19,254 bases of DNA from Streptococcus mitis (GTDB lineage: Bacteria; Bacillota; Bacilli; Lactobacillales; Streptococcaceae). The notes under the pieces were generated by a model. That model was not told where the DNA came from, made no database searches, and saw only the letters and a program-made list of their open reading frames with translations. The position numbers and the translations under genes are program-made. How positions within the stretch are numbered: position 1 is the stretch's first letter; each line of letters starts with the position of its first letter. Shown one piece after another: positions 1 through 6,395 of this stretch. The stretch is taken from assembly GCF_009496155.1 (NCBI RefSeq), contig NZ_WIJP01000021.1, positions 1 to 19,254 on the forward strand. The letters are read 5' to 3'.

Positions 1-90
1 ACCAGCAGTATATCCCATCATGAGAATAAAGCTAGTTGCAGCCACTGCTCCAACACTAATTAAGGCTTTAGTTTTGACTTTATTTAACAT
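1..90 (-). CDS. N-terminal part of a small exported or membrane peptide (cut by the window edge)
   Basis: Thirty codons run from an ATG at 90 to the left edge without a stop. The start has a good ribosome site (AGAAGG, about 6 bases upstream). The residues form a positively charged head (Lys at 4, 6 and 8) followed by a hydrophobic stretch from about residue 9 to 28, as in a signal peptide or single membrane helix. No lipobox or double-glycine leader is visible in the part seen. It lies downstream of the lantibiotic immunity lipoprotein in the same direction but beyond a terminator hairpin, so it is probably its own transcription unit. I do not recognise the family. It could be a bacteriocin-like peptide, a signal peptide or an unrelated membrane protein. 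Confidence 0.5.
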   Translation of the reverse strand, partial: MLNKVKTKALISVGAVAATSFILMMGYTAG

Positions 91-217
91 CTTAGACCTT
101 CTTTCTATAAAAACTAGGTCAAGAATAACAAAAAGAACTTGTAAGTTTTATCACAAGAAAAAAGTATGGTATAAAACTCAATTTCAAAAGAAAATTAAGT
201 AAATCTTCCCACAATAA

Positions 218-262
218 AACGCATAGTATCTAGTTTTTCCAATGCCTGACACTATGCGCTTT
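218..262 (-). terminator. Rho-independent terminator after lanI
   Basis: An 11-bp stem with one G-U pair (arms built around CGCATAGT at 220-227 and ACTATGCG at 251-258) is followed on the minus strand by TTTTATTGT. The plus-strand side also has a T-rich flank, so it may work both ways. It lies about 30 bases past the lanI stop codon. Confidence 0.65.
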
Positions 263-288
263 TTTCTTTTAAAGACTTTTTGCCCAGT

Positions 289-951
289 TTAACTTCTTAA
301 GAAAGCCAAATGATATTCTCCATTCAATTTAACTGCTACTTTCTCGTGGATAGACTGATTTTCTAAAGAACATATTTCTCCATATTTCCAACTTTCATGC
401 TCCCCTGATAATCTAGTGACTGACTTCACTTGATTATCTAAGTTAGCAACTGTAGCACTAAGCTCTTCTTTTGGAATAATTTTTTCAGTAATTGTAAATA
501 ATTGTTCCCCTATCTTCAACTCTCTGGCTTCTTGCTCATTGATAGCAAATCCTCCTACTAAGCGAACATTAAATAAGTCAGAAACTTTTAGAAGTTCTTC
601 TTTAGAAATATTATCAAGTAGTTTACATTTATAGAAAGTACTATCAATTTTTATGGCAAATTCTCTATTCTTGTTTTGATATAAATCACCAATCTCCAAC
701 AAATCATTCTTTATTTCATTATTGGAATCATCGTAAGATATTTCATAAGTATCATCATGATTGCTTACTTTACTTTCAATATCTTCATATGAAATTAATT
801 GATTAGTTACACCATAATGCTCTCCTTTATAATCGAATCGATTATAACTTGAGTCGAGAAATTTAACATCATACTTCTCATATGTACATCCAGCCAATCC
901 AAGTAAACTTAAGAAAAAAATTACGGAAAGATAGATCTTTTTGAATTTCAT
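289..951 (-). CDS. lanI: NisI/SpaI-like lantibiotic immunity lipoprotein, two-domain form
   Basis: This 220-residue protein starts with a lipoprotein signal peptide. It has a KFKK head, a hydrophobic core and the lipobox LAGC with Cys22, so it should be anchored to the outer face of the membrane. In nisin-type systems such lipoproteins bind the lantibiotic and act alongside the LanFEG transporter to protect the producer. The body looks internally duplicated: a YGVTNQLISYEDIESKVSN-like segment near residues 47-65 is echoed by LFTITEKIIPKEELSATVAN further on, and each half ends in a similar acidic-then-Lys/Tyr strand. That matches the two-domain layout known for NisI (about 245 residues) better than single-domain SpaI. 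The start has a strong GGAGGAG site. It lies 161 bases after lanG in the same direction, with no convincing promoter between. Assignment rests on lipobox, duplication and context, so sequence-level family membership is likely but not proven. Confidence 0.75.
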   Translation of the reverse strand: MKFKKIYLSVIFFLSLLGLAGCTYEKYDVKFLDSSYNRFDYKGEHYGVTNQLISYEDIESKVSNHDDTYEISYDDSNNEIKNDLLEIGDLYQNKNREFAIKIDSTFYKCKLLDNISKEELLKVSDLFNVRLVGGFAINEQEARELKIGEQLFTITEKIIPKEELSATVANLDNQVKSVTRLSGEHESWKYGEICSLENQSIHEKVAVKLNGEYHLAFLRS

Positions 952-1112
952 AGTTCTCCTCCTAATTTTCTATAGTTAAATTATCAAAAATCAATAACGC
1001 CTCTCTCCAATATGTCTTTACAGACTTATTTTGGATATGAAGTAAAGTCAAAACAATTCCCAAACTTCCATCCCAAATTTAACACTCCCTTCATTTCCAT
1101 CAGAATATATAA

Positions 1113-1775
1113 TTAAACACCTTTTCTGCTCACAATTACTAAATTAGCGACAAACAATAATACAACATAAAAAATTAAAGCCAATAAATAGGTTGTGCTT
1201 CTAAAATTATTTTCTAAAATTATATTAACTGGTAAAATTACTGGAATCCAAAAAATATTAAGAAAAACTTTATTTGTTGCAAATAATATAAATAAACTTT
1301 CTACAACAGCAATAAGTAAATTGCCGCCTTTCGCAATAAACAATGTCAATAGCATGTGGAAATGATTTAACAATATTAGTAATAACCAACTAACTATTCC
1401 TATGTAAAAATAATATAAAAAGTGTTCTAACTCTATACCTACAACTACCCATAAAGGAATAGTGAGTAAAGATAATAGTAAATCTAACACAAAAAGTTTC
1501 GCTCCCCATATACTGGATATATTTCTCCCGCTCCTAATATTCTGATAATTATTAGCATTGATTTCTTGTTCAGATACTAATAAAGTGATTATCGTAGTTA
1601 TCATACTATAGCCTAACATCGGTAAAAAGATAATATTTTCCAATACAATTGTATTATTTACAGATAATATGTAAATTGGAATTGTCAATAGTTGTATAGT
1701 AGACAAAATCAAAATAATGTATAGTTGATACGAACCTTTAAATTTAATCATTTCACTTTTTAGCAATTGGATCAT
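1113..1775 (-). CDS. lanG: Lantibiotic immunity ABC transporter permease (LanG/MutG type)
   Basis: This 220-residue, very hydrophobic protein has about six membrane helices and a short charged N-terminus (SEMIKFKGS), the layout of LanG permeases. A motif in the first cytoplasmic loop, SEQEINANNYQNI at residues 68-80, matches the equivalent EEAAGNFQNI of the neighbouring permease. This E-x-x-A-x-x-x-Q-N-I pattern is what I expect where the permease contacts the LanF ATPase. With LanF and LanE it would form the transporter that expels membrane-bound lantibiotic. Its start lies inside the end of lanE (23-base overlap), so the two are translationally coupled. It is the last gene of the F-E-G trio. 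No damage is seen. Confidence 0.85.
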   Translation of the reverse strand: MIQLLKSEMIKFKGSYQLYIILILSTIQLLTIPIYILSVNNTIVLENIIFLPMLGYSMITTIITLLVSEQEINANNYQNIRSGRNISSIWGAKLFVLDLLLSLLTIPLWVVVGIELEHFLYYFYIGIVSWLLLILLNHFHMLLTLFIAKGGNLLIAVVESLFILFATNKVFLNIFWIPVILPVNIILENNFRSTTYLLALIFYVVLLFVANLVIVSRKGV

Positions 1776-2493
1776 TATTTAACCTCCAATTTAACATTAA
1801 CAAAGAAACAATAAATAGAATCAATGATAGAAATACGGCAAATACTACCATTTTAACGTCTGTTACATGATTTGTTAAATCTAGATCTCCTGACGGTTTT
1901 ATATACATAAGACTATAAGCAATTTTATAATGATATGTAAAAGGAAAGAAGAACCAAAAACTACTTTGAGCGATAAAAGGTGCAACCAAAAAACAAATCA
2001 AGGAGTTAATAGATACTAGGATATAGGGATTGATCCATTTCGAAAATAGATACAAGAGTGGCAATACCCATATGGATGTTATCGAAATAAGTACTAAACA
2101 AATTAAGTCACCAATTATATTCAATGATATTAAGTCGGCATACAAAAAATTACTTGTAAATAATAATATAGCTAAAAACCATACGTTAGAAATGAGTAAA
2201 TCTTTTAATTTTAAAAGTATCTTTACGATATATATTTTTATGCTATCATTTCGAAAGTATATATTCTGGAAGTTTCCTGCAGCTTCTTCTGCTTTATAAT
2301 CATATAAAAATAACAATCCAATAAGTGTATACAAAAAGATGGCTTCCCACCAATATATCGAAAAACTTTCTATAATACTCGGTCCAACAAGTAATATAGC
2401 TATTAAAATCGACAAGCCAGGAGCTATTATCAAGAATTTTTTGGATGTATTTTTTCGCTGTTTTAACCATTCTGATTTAAATATTTTTATCAT
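1753..2493 (-). CDS. lanE: Lantibiotic immunity ABC transporter permease (LanE/MutE type)
   Basis: This 246-residue membrane protein has about six helices and a basic N-terminus (SEWLKQRKNTSKK) typical of LanE permeases. The conserved loop EEAAGNFQNI is at residues 69-78. It is the second permease of the LanFEG immunity exporter, pairing with LanG in the membrane and with two LanF ATPase subunits inside the cell. The start codon overlaps the stop of lanF in an ATGA junction, and the gene's end overlaps lanG, so F-E-G is one tightly coupled operon. A GGAGGTGACG ribosome site lies within the end of lanF. The reading frame is intact. It could alternatively be a bacitracin/BceAB-like permease, but its size and the paired small permeases argue for the LanFEG family. 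Confidence 0.85.
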   Translation of the reverse strand: MIKIFKSEWLKQRKNTSKKFLIIAPGLSILIAILLVGPSIIESFSIYWWEAIFLYTLIGLLFLYDYKAEEAAGNFQNIYFRNDSIKIYIVKILLKLKDLLISNVWFLAILLFTSNFLYADLISLNIIGDLICLVLISITSIWVLPLLYLFSKWINPYILVSINSLICFLVAPFIAQSSFWFFFPFTYHYKIAYSLMYIKPSGDLDLTNHVTDVKMVVFAVFLSLILFIVSLLMLNWRLNNDPIAKK

Positions 2494-3176
2494 ATTGCGT
2501 CACCTCCATGAACAATTCTAAAAAATAAAGATTCTAAATCATCACTTTGAACATTCGAACCGTCGTAAAAAATTTGACCATCATGTAAAATAACAATTTT
2601 ATCTGCCACTTTACTAACTTCATACAGTTGATGGCTAGATAAAAGAATTGTCATTCCTGATTTCTTTAAAGAAATCATTAAATTCAATAATTCCTTTATA
2701 CCATCTGGATCCAATCCATTGGTAGGTTCATCTAAAATGAGCAAATCTGGACTAGTAATTATTGCCATACCTAATCCCAAACGTTGTTTCATACCTAAAT
2801 AAAAGCTTCCTGCTTTTTTCTTTCCCGTATTAGATAGCCCAATCAAGTTTAATACTTCATTAATTCGTTCGTCAGAAATGTCATATAACAATGCTCTAGT
2901 TTTTAAATTATCAAATGCAGATAAGTTCATATAGATAGCAGGAGTTTCAATAAGCGCTCCAATCTCATATATGCTCGCATTTTTTCCCCCATTAAAAATA
3001 ACCGTACCACTATCAGCGTTTTCAAGACCAAAAATAATCTTCATAATTGTTGATTTTCCTGCACCATTGATACCTAATAATCCACAAATACTTCCCTCTT
3101 TTATTTCAAAAGAAATATTTTTCAGCACTTCTCTATCCTTATATGATTTTCTAAGTTTTTGAACTTGTATATTCAT
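2490..3176 (-). CDS. lanF: Lantibiotic immunity ABC transporter ATP-binding protein (LanF)
   Basis: This 228-residue cytoplasmic ATPase of the LanFEG immunity exporter is complete. Visible motifs are Walker A GINGAGKST (35-43), the ABC signature YLGMKQR (126-132), Walker B LLILDE (145-150) with D-loop GLDP, and the switch His182 in SSHQ. The position where most ABC ATPases have the Q-loop glutamine holds Glu77 (IGALIETP). This E-loop is a reported hallmark of lantibiotic-immunity LanF proteins and supports the assignment over a generic drug exporter. The ATG has a strong GGAGGAAT site. It heads the F-E-G(-I) operon, 171 bases from lanK. The gap contains a terminator and then a LanR-type promoter, so immunity is likely induced separately from lanRK. 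Confidence 0.9.
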   Translation of the reverse strand: MNIQVQKLRKSYKDREVLKNISFEIKEGSICGLLGINGAGKSTIMKIIFGLENADSGTVIFNGGKNASIYEIGALIETPAIYMNLSAFDNLKTRALLYDISDERINEVLNLIGLSNTGKKKAGSFYLGMKQRLGLGMAIITSPDLLILDEPTNGLDPDGIKELLNLMISLKKSGMTILLSSHQLYEVSKVADKIVILHDGQIFYDGSNVQSDDLESLFFRIVHGGDAI

Positions 3177-3206
3177 AACTATAATTCCTCCTTATTTTAT
3201 ACTTGT

Positions 3207-3239
3207 ATGTTACACTTTATTTTTCAAAATTTGTTCAGA
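3207..3239 (-). promoter_or_regulatory. LanR-type (nis-box-like) promoter of lanFEG
   Basis: On the minus strand TCTGA (3235-3239) and TTTGA (3224-3228) are spaced exactly 11 bases, and a -10-like TAACAT (3207-3212) begins 27 bases after the first. The same geometry occurs in the better-matching promoter at 6048-6080 and, from memory, in the nisA promoter. The predicted transcript start (about 3200) leaves a short leader before the GGAGG of lanF. The -10 is poor (4 of 6), as expected for an activator-dependent promoter. Confidence 0.5.
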
Positions 3240-3254
3240 TTTTTCAATTTTAAA

Positions 3255-3300
3255 AAATAAAAAAATAGATATTCCTCAATTTAGAAGATTATCTATTTTT
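3255..3300 (-). terminator. Terminator of the lanR-lanK unit
   Basis: Perfect 11-bp arms AAAAATAGATA (3261-3271) and TATCTATTTTT (3290-3300) enclose an 18-base loop. On the minus strand the hairpin ends in a T-rich run. It lies about 50 bases beyond the lanK stop and before the lanF promoter, separating the two transcription units. The stem is A/T-rich, so termination may be partial. Confidence 0.6.
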
Positions 3301-3347
3301 ATATACATAACTATTATATGGAAGCTATCTAATATATCCCTATAGAA

Positions 3348-4208
3348 TTATTTTTTAATAAGCAACGTCACTTGAGCACCACCTCTATCTGGATTTGATA
3401 AAAACAATTCTCCAAAATGTCTAGTTGCAACTTGTTTAGCAAATGCTAACCCTAAACCATAGTGCTTATTATTCCTACCTTTATTCTCAGTATAAAATAA
3501 CTTATCTGCATTTAATAAGGACTGTTCAGTAAAAGGCATACCATTATTCCACACTCCAAAATTAATATACTCTGTTTCCTCAATGATAGTAAGAGTAACT
3601 TTTTTTTCTCCAGAACTATATCTTGCTGCATTTGCTAAAATATTAATTAATGCCCTATTTAAATTAAAACGATTTCCCTTAAAAAACATTAATTTTGTAG
3701 TATTAATAATTTTGAAATCAACCTTTGCATTATTCATTACAGATTTCGCCTCTACTGACAGATCACTTAAAAAATCAGGTAAATATATCTGTTCCCCATA
3801 ATCTTTATCTTCAATTAGTAATCTTGAATAATCAATCATTGAACTAAAGTATCTTTCAAAAATCACTATACTGTTATTCATTGACTGAGTATATTCCTTC
3901 TGTTGATCAGTCAGGTTAGTTAATTCAAGCAACTCTAAATTTCCCTTTAGTACTGTTAAAGGAGTTTTTACATCATGAGCTAATGCACCAACTTGAAAAG
4001 ATAAATCTTCCTTCTCCCTTCTCTCTGATTTGAGTAAATTAGTTAACTCGTCGTCCTTTTGATATAATACAGAGAGAATTTCATCAAACTCTTGTATTTG
4101 AGCGGGAATGTTTTTTTCTTTAAATGTTAACTGCCCCATGTTTAAAGCTTTTTTTGTATAAGTAGAAAATTTTTTGAAAATTCTTTTATTAATCTTGTAA
4201 GTGACCAA
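3348..4208 (-). CDS. lanK: LanK sensor histidine kinase, catalytic half (separated from its sensor half by a frame change)
   Basis: This frame encodes the kinase core of a NisK/SpaK-type sensor. It contains a coiled linker, the phospho-acceptor H-box ALAHDVKTPLT, the N-box NILANAARYS, a G1-like WNNG and the G2 box HYGLGLAFAK. It has no membrane helix and no convincing start: the first usable codon is a TTG at 4208 without a ribosome site, and homology should continue from the frame of 4142-4690. Joining the two by a -1 shift at the A7 tract gives 447 residues, the size I recall for NisK. As it stands the kinase would be made only by slippage, by poor internal initiation (for example at the ATG in NMGQL), or not at all. 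All ATP-binding and His motifs are preserved, suggesting a recent or phase-variable break, or a sequencing error. Confidence 0.8.
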   Translation of the reverse strand: MVTYKINKRIFKKFSTYTKKALNMGQLTFKEKNIPAQIQEFDEILSVLYQKDDELTNLLKSERREKEDLSFQVGALAHDVKTPLTVLKGNLELLELTNLTDQQKEYTQSMNNSIVIFERYFSSMIDYSRLLIEDKDYGEQIYLPDFLSDLSVEAKSVMNNAKVDFKIINTTKLMFFKGNRFNLNRALINILANAARYSSGEKKVTLTIIEETEYINFGVWNNGMPFTEQSLLNADKLFYTENKGRNNKHYGLGLAFAKQVATRHFGELFLSNPDRGGAQVTLLIKK

Positions 4209-4690
4209 ATGAGTAAAATCGTTTCGAAAACGAAGAAAAATAAATAAGAAAATAGATTAAATGAAATGTGACGCAAATTCGGATTAACAAACTCAGGTAT
4301 CATGGGTTGCCTGACAGTAAGTACAATCTCTGAATTAGCATAATACCCATAATACACCGCACTATTACTTACAGATTCATTTTTATCAAACACTTCTCGA
4401 TAGGCAGGCAAATCCTTTTTTTGATAATTACCCTCTTCAATTGTACCTGTCTTGCGATTAAATACAACATAGTCAAATATAGAGTTATTCATTGCTTGAA
4501 CTACATCACTTAAATTGCTGGTATCACTCACTGAAATTTCAATTTTAGAGCCGTATACATTTAATTGTCCTGTAAAAACAAGTAAATAAGTAAATATAAA
4601 AAATAAAAGTATACTCAGTAACGTACCTGTTACTAGTTCTAAAACAGTCCTTATTATACGTCCTCTAATTGTACTATTCTTCTTAATCAT
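4142..4690 (-). CDS. lanK: LanK sensor histidine kinase, membrane sensor half
   Basis: These 182 residues form the N-terminal sensor region of a lantibiotic-sensing kinase. There is a basic N-terminus, a first membrane helix at about residues 19-41 (VTGTLLSILLFFIFTYLLVF), an extracellular domain of about 100 residues that would detect the peptide, and a second helix (SYLFFFVFETILLIWSL) followed by a charged linker. The frame then meets a TAA just after the run CAA AAA AAG CTT, while the kinase core continues in the -1 frame. The start overlaps the end of lanR by 8 bases, the usual coupled lanRK arrangement. Without the kinase half this product cannot signal. One extra A in the A7 tract restores a single continuous kinase. 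Confidence 0.8.
   Translation of the reverse strand: MIKKNSTIRGRIIRTVLELVTGTLLSILLFFIFTYLLVFTGQLNVYGSKIEISVSDTSNLSDVVQAMNNSIFDYVVFNRKTGTIEEGNYQKKDLPAYREVFDKNESVSNSAVYYGYYANSEIVLTVRQPMIPEFVNPNLRHISFNLFSYLFFFVFETILLIWSLTRLIKEFSKNFLLIQKKL
4149..4155 (-). other. A7 tract / A_AAA_AAG slippery heptamer at the lanK frame change
   Basis: The minus strand reads CAA AAA AAG in the sensor frame, which is a zero-frame A AAA AAG heptamer inside a run of seven A. A -1 slip here, or eight A instead of seven, enters the kinase frame exactly. A short inverted repeat (CTTTAAA and TTTAAAG, 16-base loop) follows almost at once. No upstream Shine-Dalgarno-like stimulator is seen. The tract is directly visible; which mechanism applies is inference. 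Confidence 0.65.
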
Positions 4691-5366
4691 GCCACTTGTA
4701 TCCCATACCTCTAACTGTTTTTATAGGATTAATTCCATAGGATGAGAATTTTAATCTTATTTGATAGATATACTCAGATATTGAACGAAAGAGGGTTTCA
4801 GCATCATCATCATAAACGTTTTCATATATATCTTGTACAGTAAAAATTTTTCTTGGATTGCTAGATAATAGCTCTATGATATCATATTCCCTACTTGTAA
4901 AGGCAAGACTATCTCCATTAATACAAACAATTTTTTCTTGTAAATAAATTGTTATTGGGGATAATTCTCGAACAATTTGGTTACTTAATTCACCTTGTTT
5001 GTATCGTTCTTCTCGTTTGAGATTTGCAGCAACTTTGGCAATTAATTGATTGATGCTGAAAGGTTTTGTAATATAGTCATCTCCTCCTAAATTCAATCCT
5101 GATACTATATCATCTTCGGTGTCTTTTGCACTAACAAAAATAATAGGGGAGCTTACTTTATTTCTAATCTGCTTACAAATTTGCATACCATCTATATTAG
5201 GCATCATTACATCTAATAAAATCAAATCAAATCCTTTGAAATTATTAATATTGATTGGTACGGTGACTTCTTGATACGTCGTTACCTGATAGTTTTTCAT
5301 CTCCAAAATAGTTCGCATCAGTTTCAAAATTTCAAAATCGTCATCTACAACTAATATCTTATACAT
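4683..5366 (-). CDS. lanR: LanR response regulator, OmpR/PhoB family (NisR/SpaR type)
   Basis: This 227-residue regulator has a receiver domain and a winged-helix DNA-binding domain. In the receiver the acidic cluster is Asp8-Asp10, the phospho-acceptor is Asp52 (ILLDVMMP), the switch Ser is at 79 and Lys101 lies in the DDYITKPF motif. The C-terminal OmpR-type domain runs from about 135 to the end (FTSREYDIIELL, then TVRGMGYKW). In nisin-type clusters LanR, phosphorylated by LanK, activates the lanA and lanF promoters. Two sites with that type of 11-base-spaced repeat are present here (3207-3239 and 6048-6080). The ATG has a GAGGTGA ribosome site. It lies between the lanP remnant and lanK, the order known from nisP-R-K. 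The frame is intact even though its partner kinase is split. Confidence 0.9.
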   Translation of the reverse strand: MYKILVVDDDFEILKLMRTILEMKNYQVTTYQEVTVPININNFKGFDLILLDVMMPNIDGMQICKQIRNKVSSPIIFVSAKDTEDDIVSGLNLGGDDYITKPFSINQLIAKVAANLKREERYKQGELSNQIVRELSPITIYLQEKIVCINGDSLAFTSREYDIIELLSSNPRKIFTVQDIYENVYDDDAETLFRSISEYIYQIRLKFSSYGINPIKTVRGMGYKWHD

Positions 5367-5392
5367 TCTATCACCTCAAAATATTTTAGAGA

Positions 5393-5422
5393 ACTATCTG
5401 CAAAGCTCCGTATTCTTGACAA
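5393..5422 (-). promoter_or_regulatory. Possible promoter of lanRK
   Basis: On the minus strand TTGTCA (5417-5422) and GATAGT (5393-5398) are 18 bases apart, 27 bases before the lanR start codon. The -35 overlaps a small hairpin (ATTCTT-TGTC-AAGAAT). This is a moderate match to a housekeeping promoter, with no experimental support. Confidence 0.3.
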
Positions 5423-5495
5423 AGAATAGTCTCAATACATCAATTTGTAATTGTTCTTTATTCTTTAAATTAAATTTTTAGAAACTAGTACAAAT

Positions 5496-6038
5496 CTATT
5501 TTACACTATCTTGAACAAAATTCGTAATATTTAATAGTATAATTTGAGTGCCGTCAATGTCATTTCTTATCCAGCAATTATCATACAATAATTTAATTAC
5601 CTTATCTGGTTGATCTTTCAAATGATATTTCTCAATGATTAACCCAAGTGCTGCTGAAACCTTTGGTGTTGAAATGGATGTCCCATAAGCATAAGTATAT
5701 TTCCCTTCAAGTGTCGGTACAATGACCCATTCTTTTTCAAATGCTTTATCATTAGCCCACTGTTCATATCCAATTGTTGCTAGTTTATGACTTCCTCCTC
5801 CTGTTGCATATATATCTATTACATTATTTCCTTTATTTGAAAAACTAGATACAAAATCGTTATCATTTACTGACCCTACTGTCACAACATTGTCTAATCC
5901 CGCAGGGATATCCATAACTTTCCCATCTATATGTGAATAATCCTTCCCCTTAAGTTCTCCAAGGTAATGTTTCAATGATTCTTGATTATTTAAATCTAGA
6001 CCCTCATCACCTACTGAAGTAACAATTATTGAACCTTG
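5496..6038 (-). pseudogene. lanP: Remnant of lantibiotic leader peptidase LanP (subtilisin-like, S8), 5' end missing
   Basis: The frame holds the C-terminal half of a subtilase. It includes an oxyanion-loop region (IIVTSVGDEG), a typical SFSNKGNNVIDIYATGG stretch and the catalytic serine in YGTSISTPKVSAALG (Ser codon 5676-5678). The catalytic Asp and His, the propeptide and the signal are absent. Upstream, the frame reaches a stop at 6054-6056. An internal TTG at 5975 is the only start-like codon and is unlikely to be real. In this family the oxyanion residue is normally Asn (SAGNxG); here it reads Asp, another sign of decay. LanP enzymes cut the leader from class I lantibiotic precursors. 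Its position directly before lanR repeats the nisP-nisR order. The break at about 6038 falls next to a nisA-like promoter, suggesting a deletion joined the two. Confidence 0.75.
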
Positions 6039-6047
6039 ACATTTGAG

Positions 6048-6080
6048 ATTGTATCAGAGAAAATTCAGATTTTATTCAGA
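6048..6080 (-). promoter_or_regulatory. nisA-like, LanR-dependent promoter with three 11-bp-spaced TCTGA boxes
   Basis: On the minus strand TCTGA occurs at 6076-6080, 6065-6069 and 6054-6058, exactly 11 bases apart each time. It is followed directly by the -10 TACAAT (6048-6053), and no ordinary -35 is needed. The nisA promoter of Lactococcus, as I recall it, has two TCTGA boxes with the same 11-base step and TACAAT at the same distance, and by eye about 27 of 33 positions agree. Transcription would start near 6041 and run straight into the lanP remnant. Confidence 0.65.
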
Positions 6081-6248
6081 GAAAAAATCATCTTTACACT
6101 ACTAGTGAAATTCAAATTTAAGAAAGAATCAATTTCTAAAATTTTTCATGTCCTAAAAAATAGAATAAGTTTTGAACTTGTTCAGATTATTTTCTATCCC
6201 CTCTTCCACTTGTATCCTGTCCAACATGCTAAGACAAGTAAAGCAAGG

Positions 6249-6395
6249 TTAAAAATGATAAAGAAATGTAACCTTTTCTACTTTTCTTCTCAAAATAGGT
6301 TGAGAATTTCTTTCTTCCTCATCCTCAAAAAGAATTTTAGGTAATTTATAATACCGTTCTGAAGTTTGGTATTGATTTGCGGTAATTCGTTTCAT
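6249..6395 (-). pseudogene. 5' remnant of a RepA_N-type replication initiator gene
   Basis: A 48-codon frame starts at an ATG with a strong ribosome site (AGGAGGAG) and an ATGA overlap with the upstream 57-residue gene. Its first 24 residues, beginning MKRITANQYQTSERYYKLPK, match the N-terminus I know for RepA-type initiators of streptococcal plasmids and integrative conjugative elements, which normally continue for several hundred residues. After residue 24 (about position 6323) the match ends. An unrelated acidic/basic tail follows and stops after another 24 codons. This is a truncated relic of a mobile element, not a working initiator. Recognition of the N-terminus is from memory. Confidence 0.65.

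Noticed and set aside
20..202. Plus-strand 60-codon frame at the left edge
   Set aside because: It is antisense to the better-supported minus-strand peptide start at 90 and has no ribosome site.
1026..1100. A 24-codon minus-strand frame between lanG and lanI (starts MEMKGVLNLG, contains one Cys) considered as a lantibiotic precursor
   Set aside because: It has no ribosome site, no recognisable leader motif (such as FNLD) and only one Cys with few Ser/Thr, so it cannot form the usual thioether rings.
5496..5975. Subtilisin-like segment as a functional 159-residue protein starting at the TTG at 5975
   Set aside because: Homology continues upstream of that TTG, there is no ribosome site, and the catalytic Asp and His are missing.
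6194..6283. Minus-strand stretch ending LVLACWTGYKWKRG, like a C-terminal membrane helix of a lost gene
   Set aside because: Open for under 30 codons and preceded by stops in every nearby frame; too short and unrecognised to call.
6036..6344. Plus-strand 102-codon frame
   Set aside because: It is an A/T-rich composition artefact overlapping the nisA-like promoter and the RepA_N remnant on the other strand; no ribosome site.
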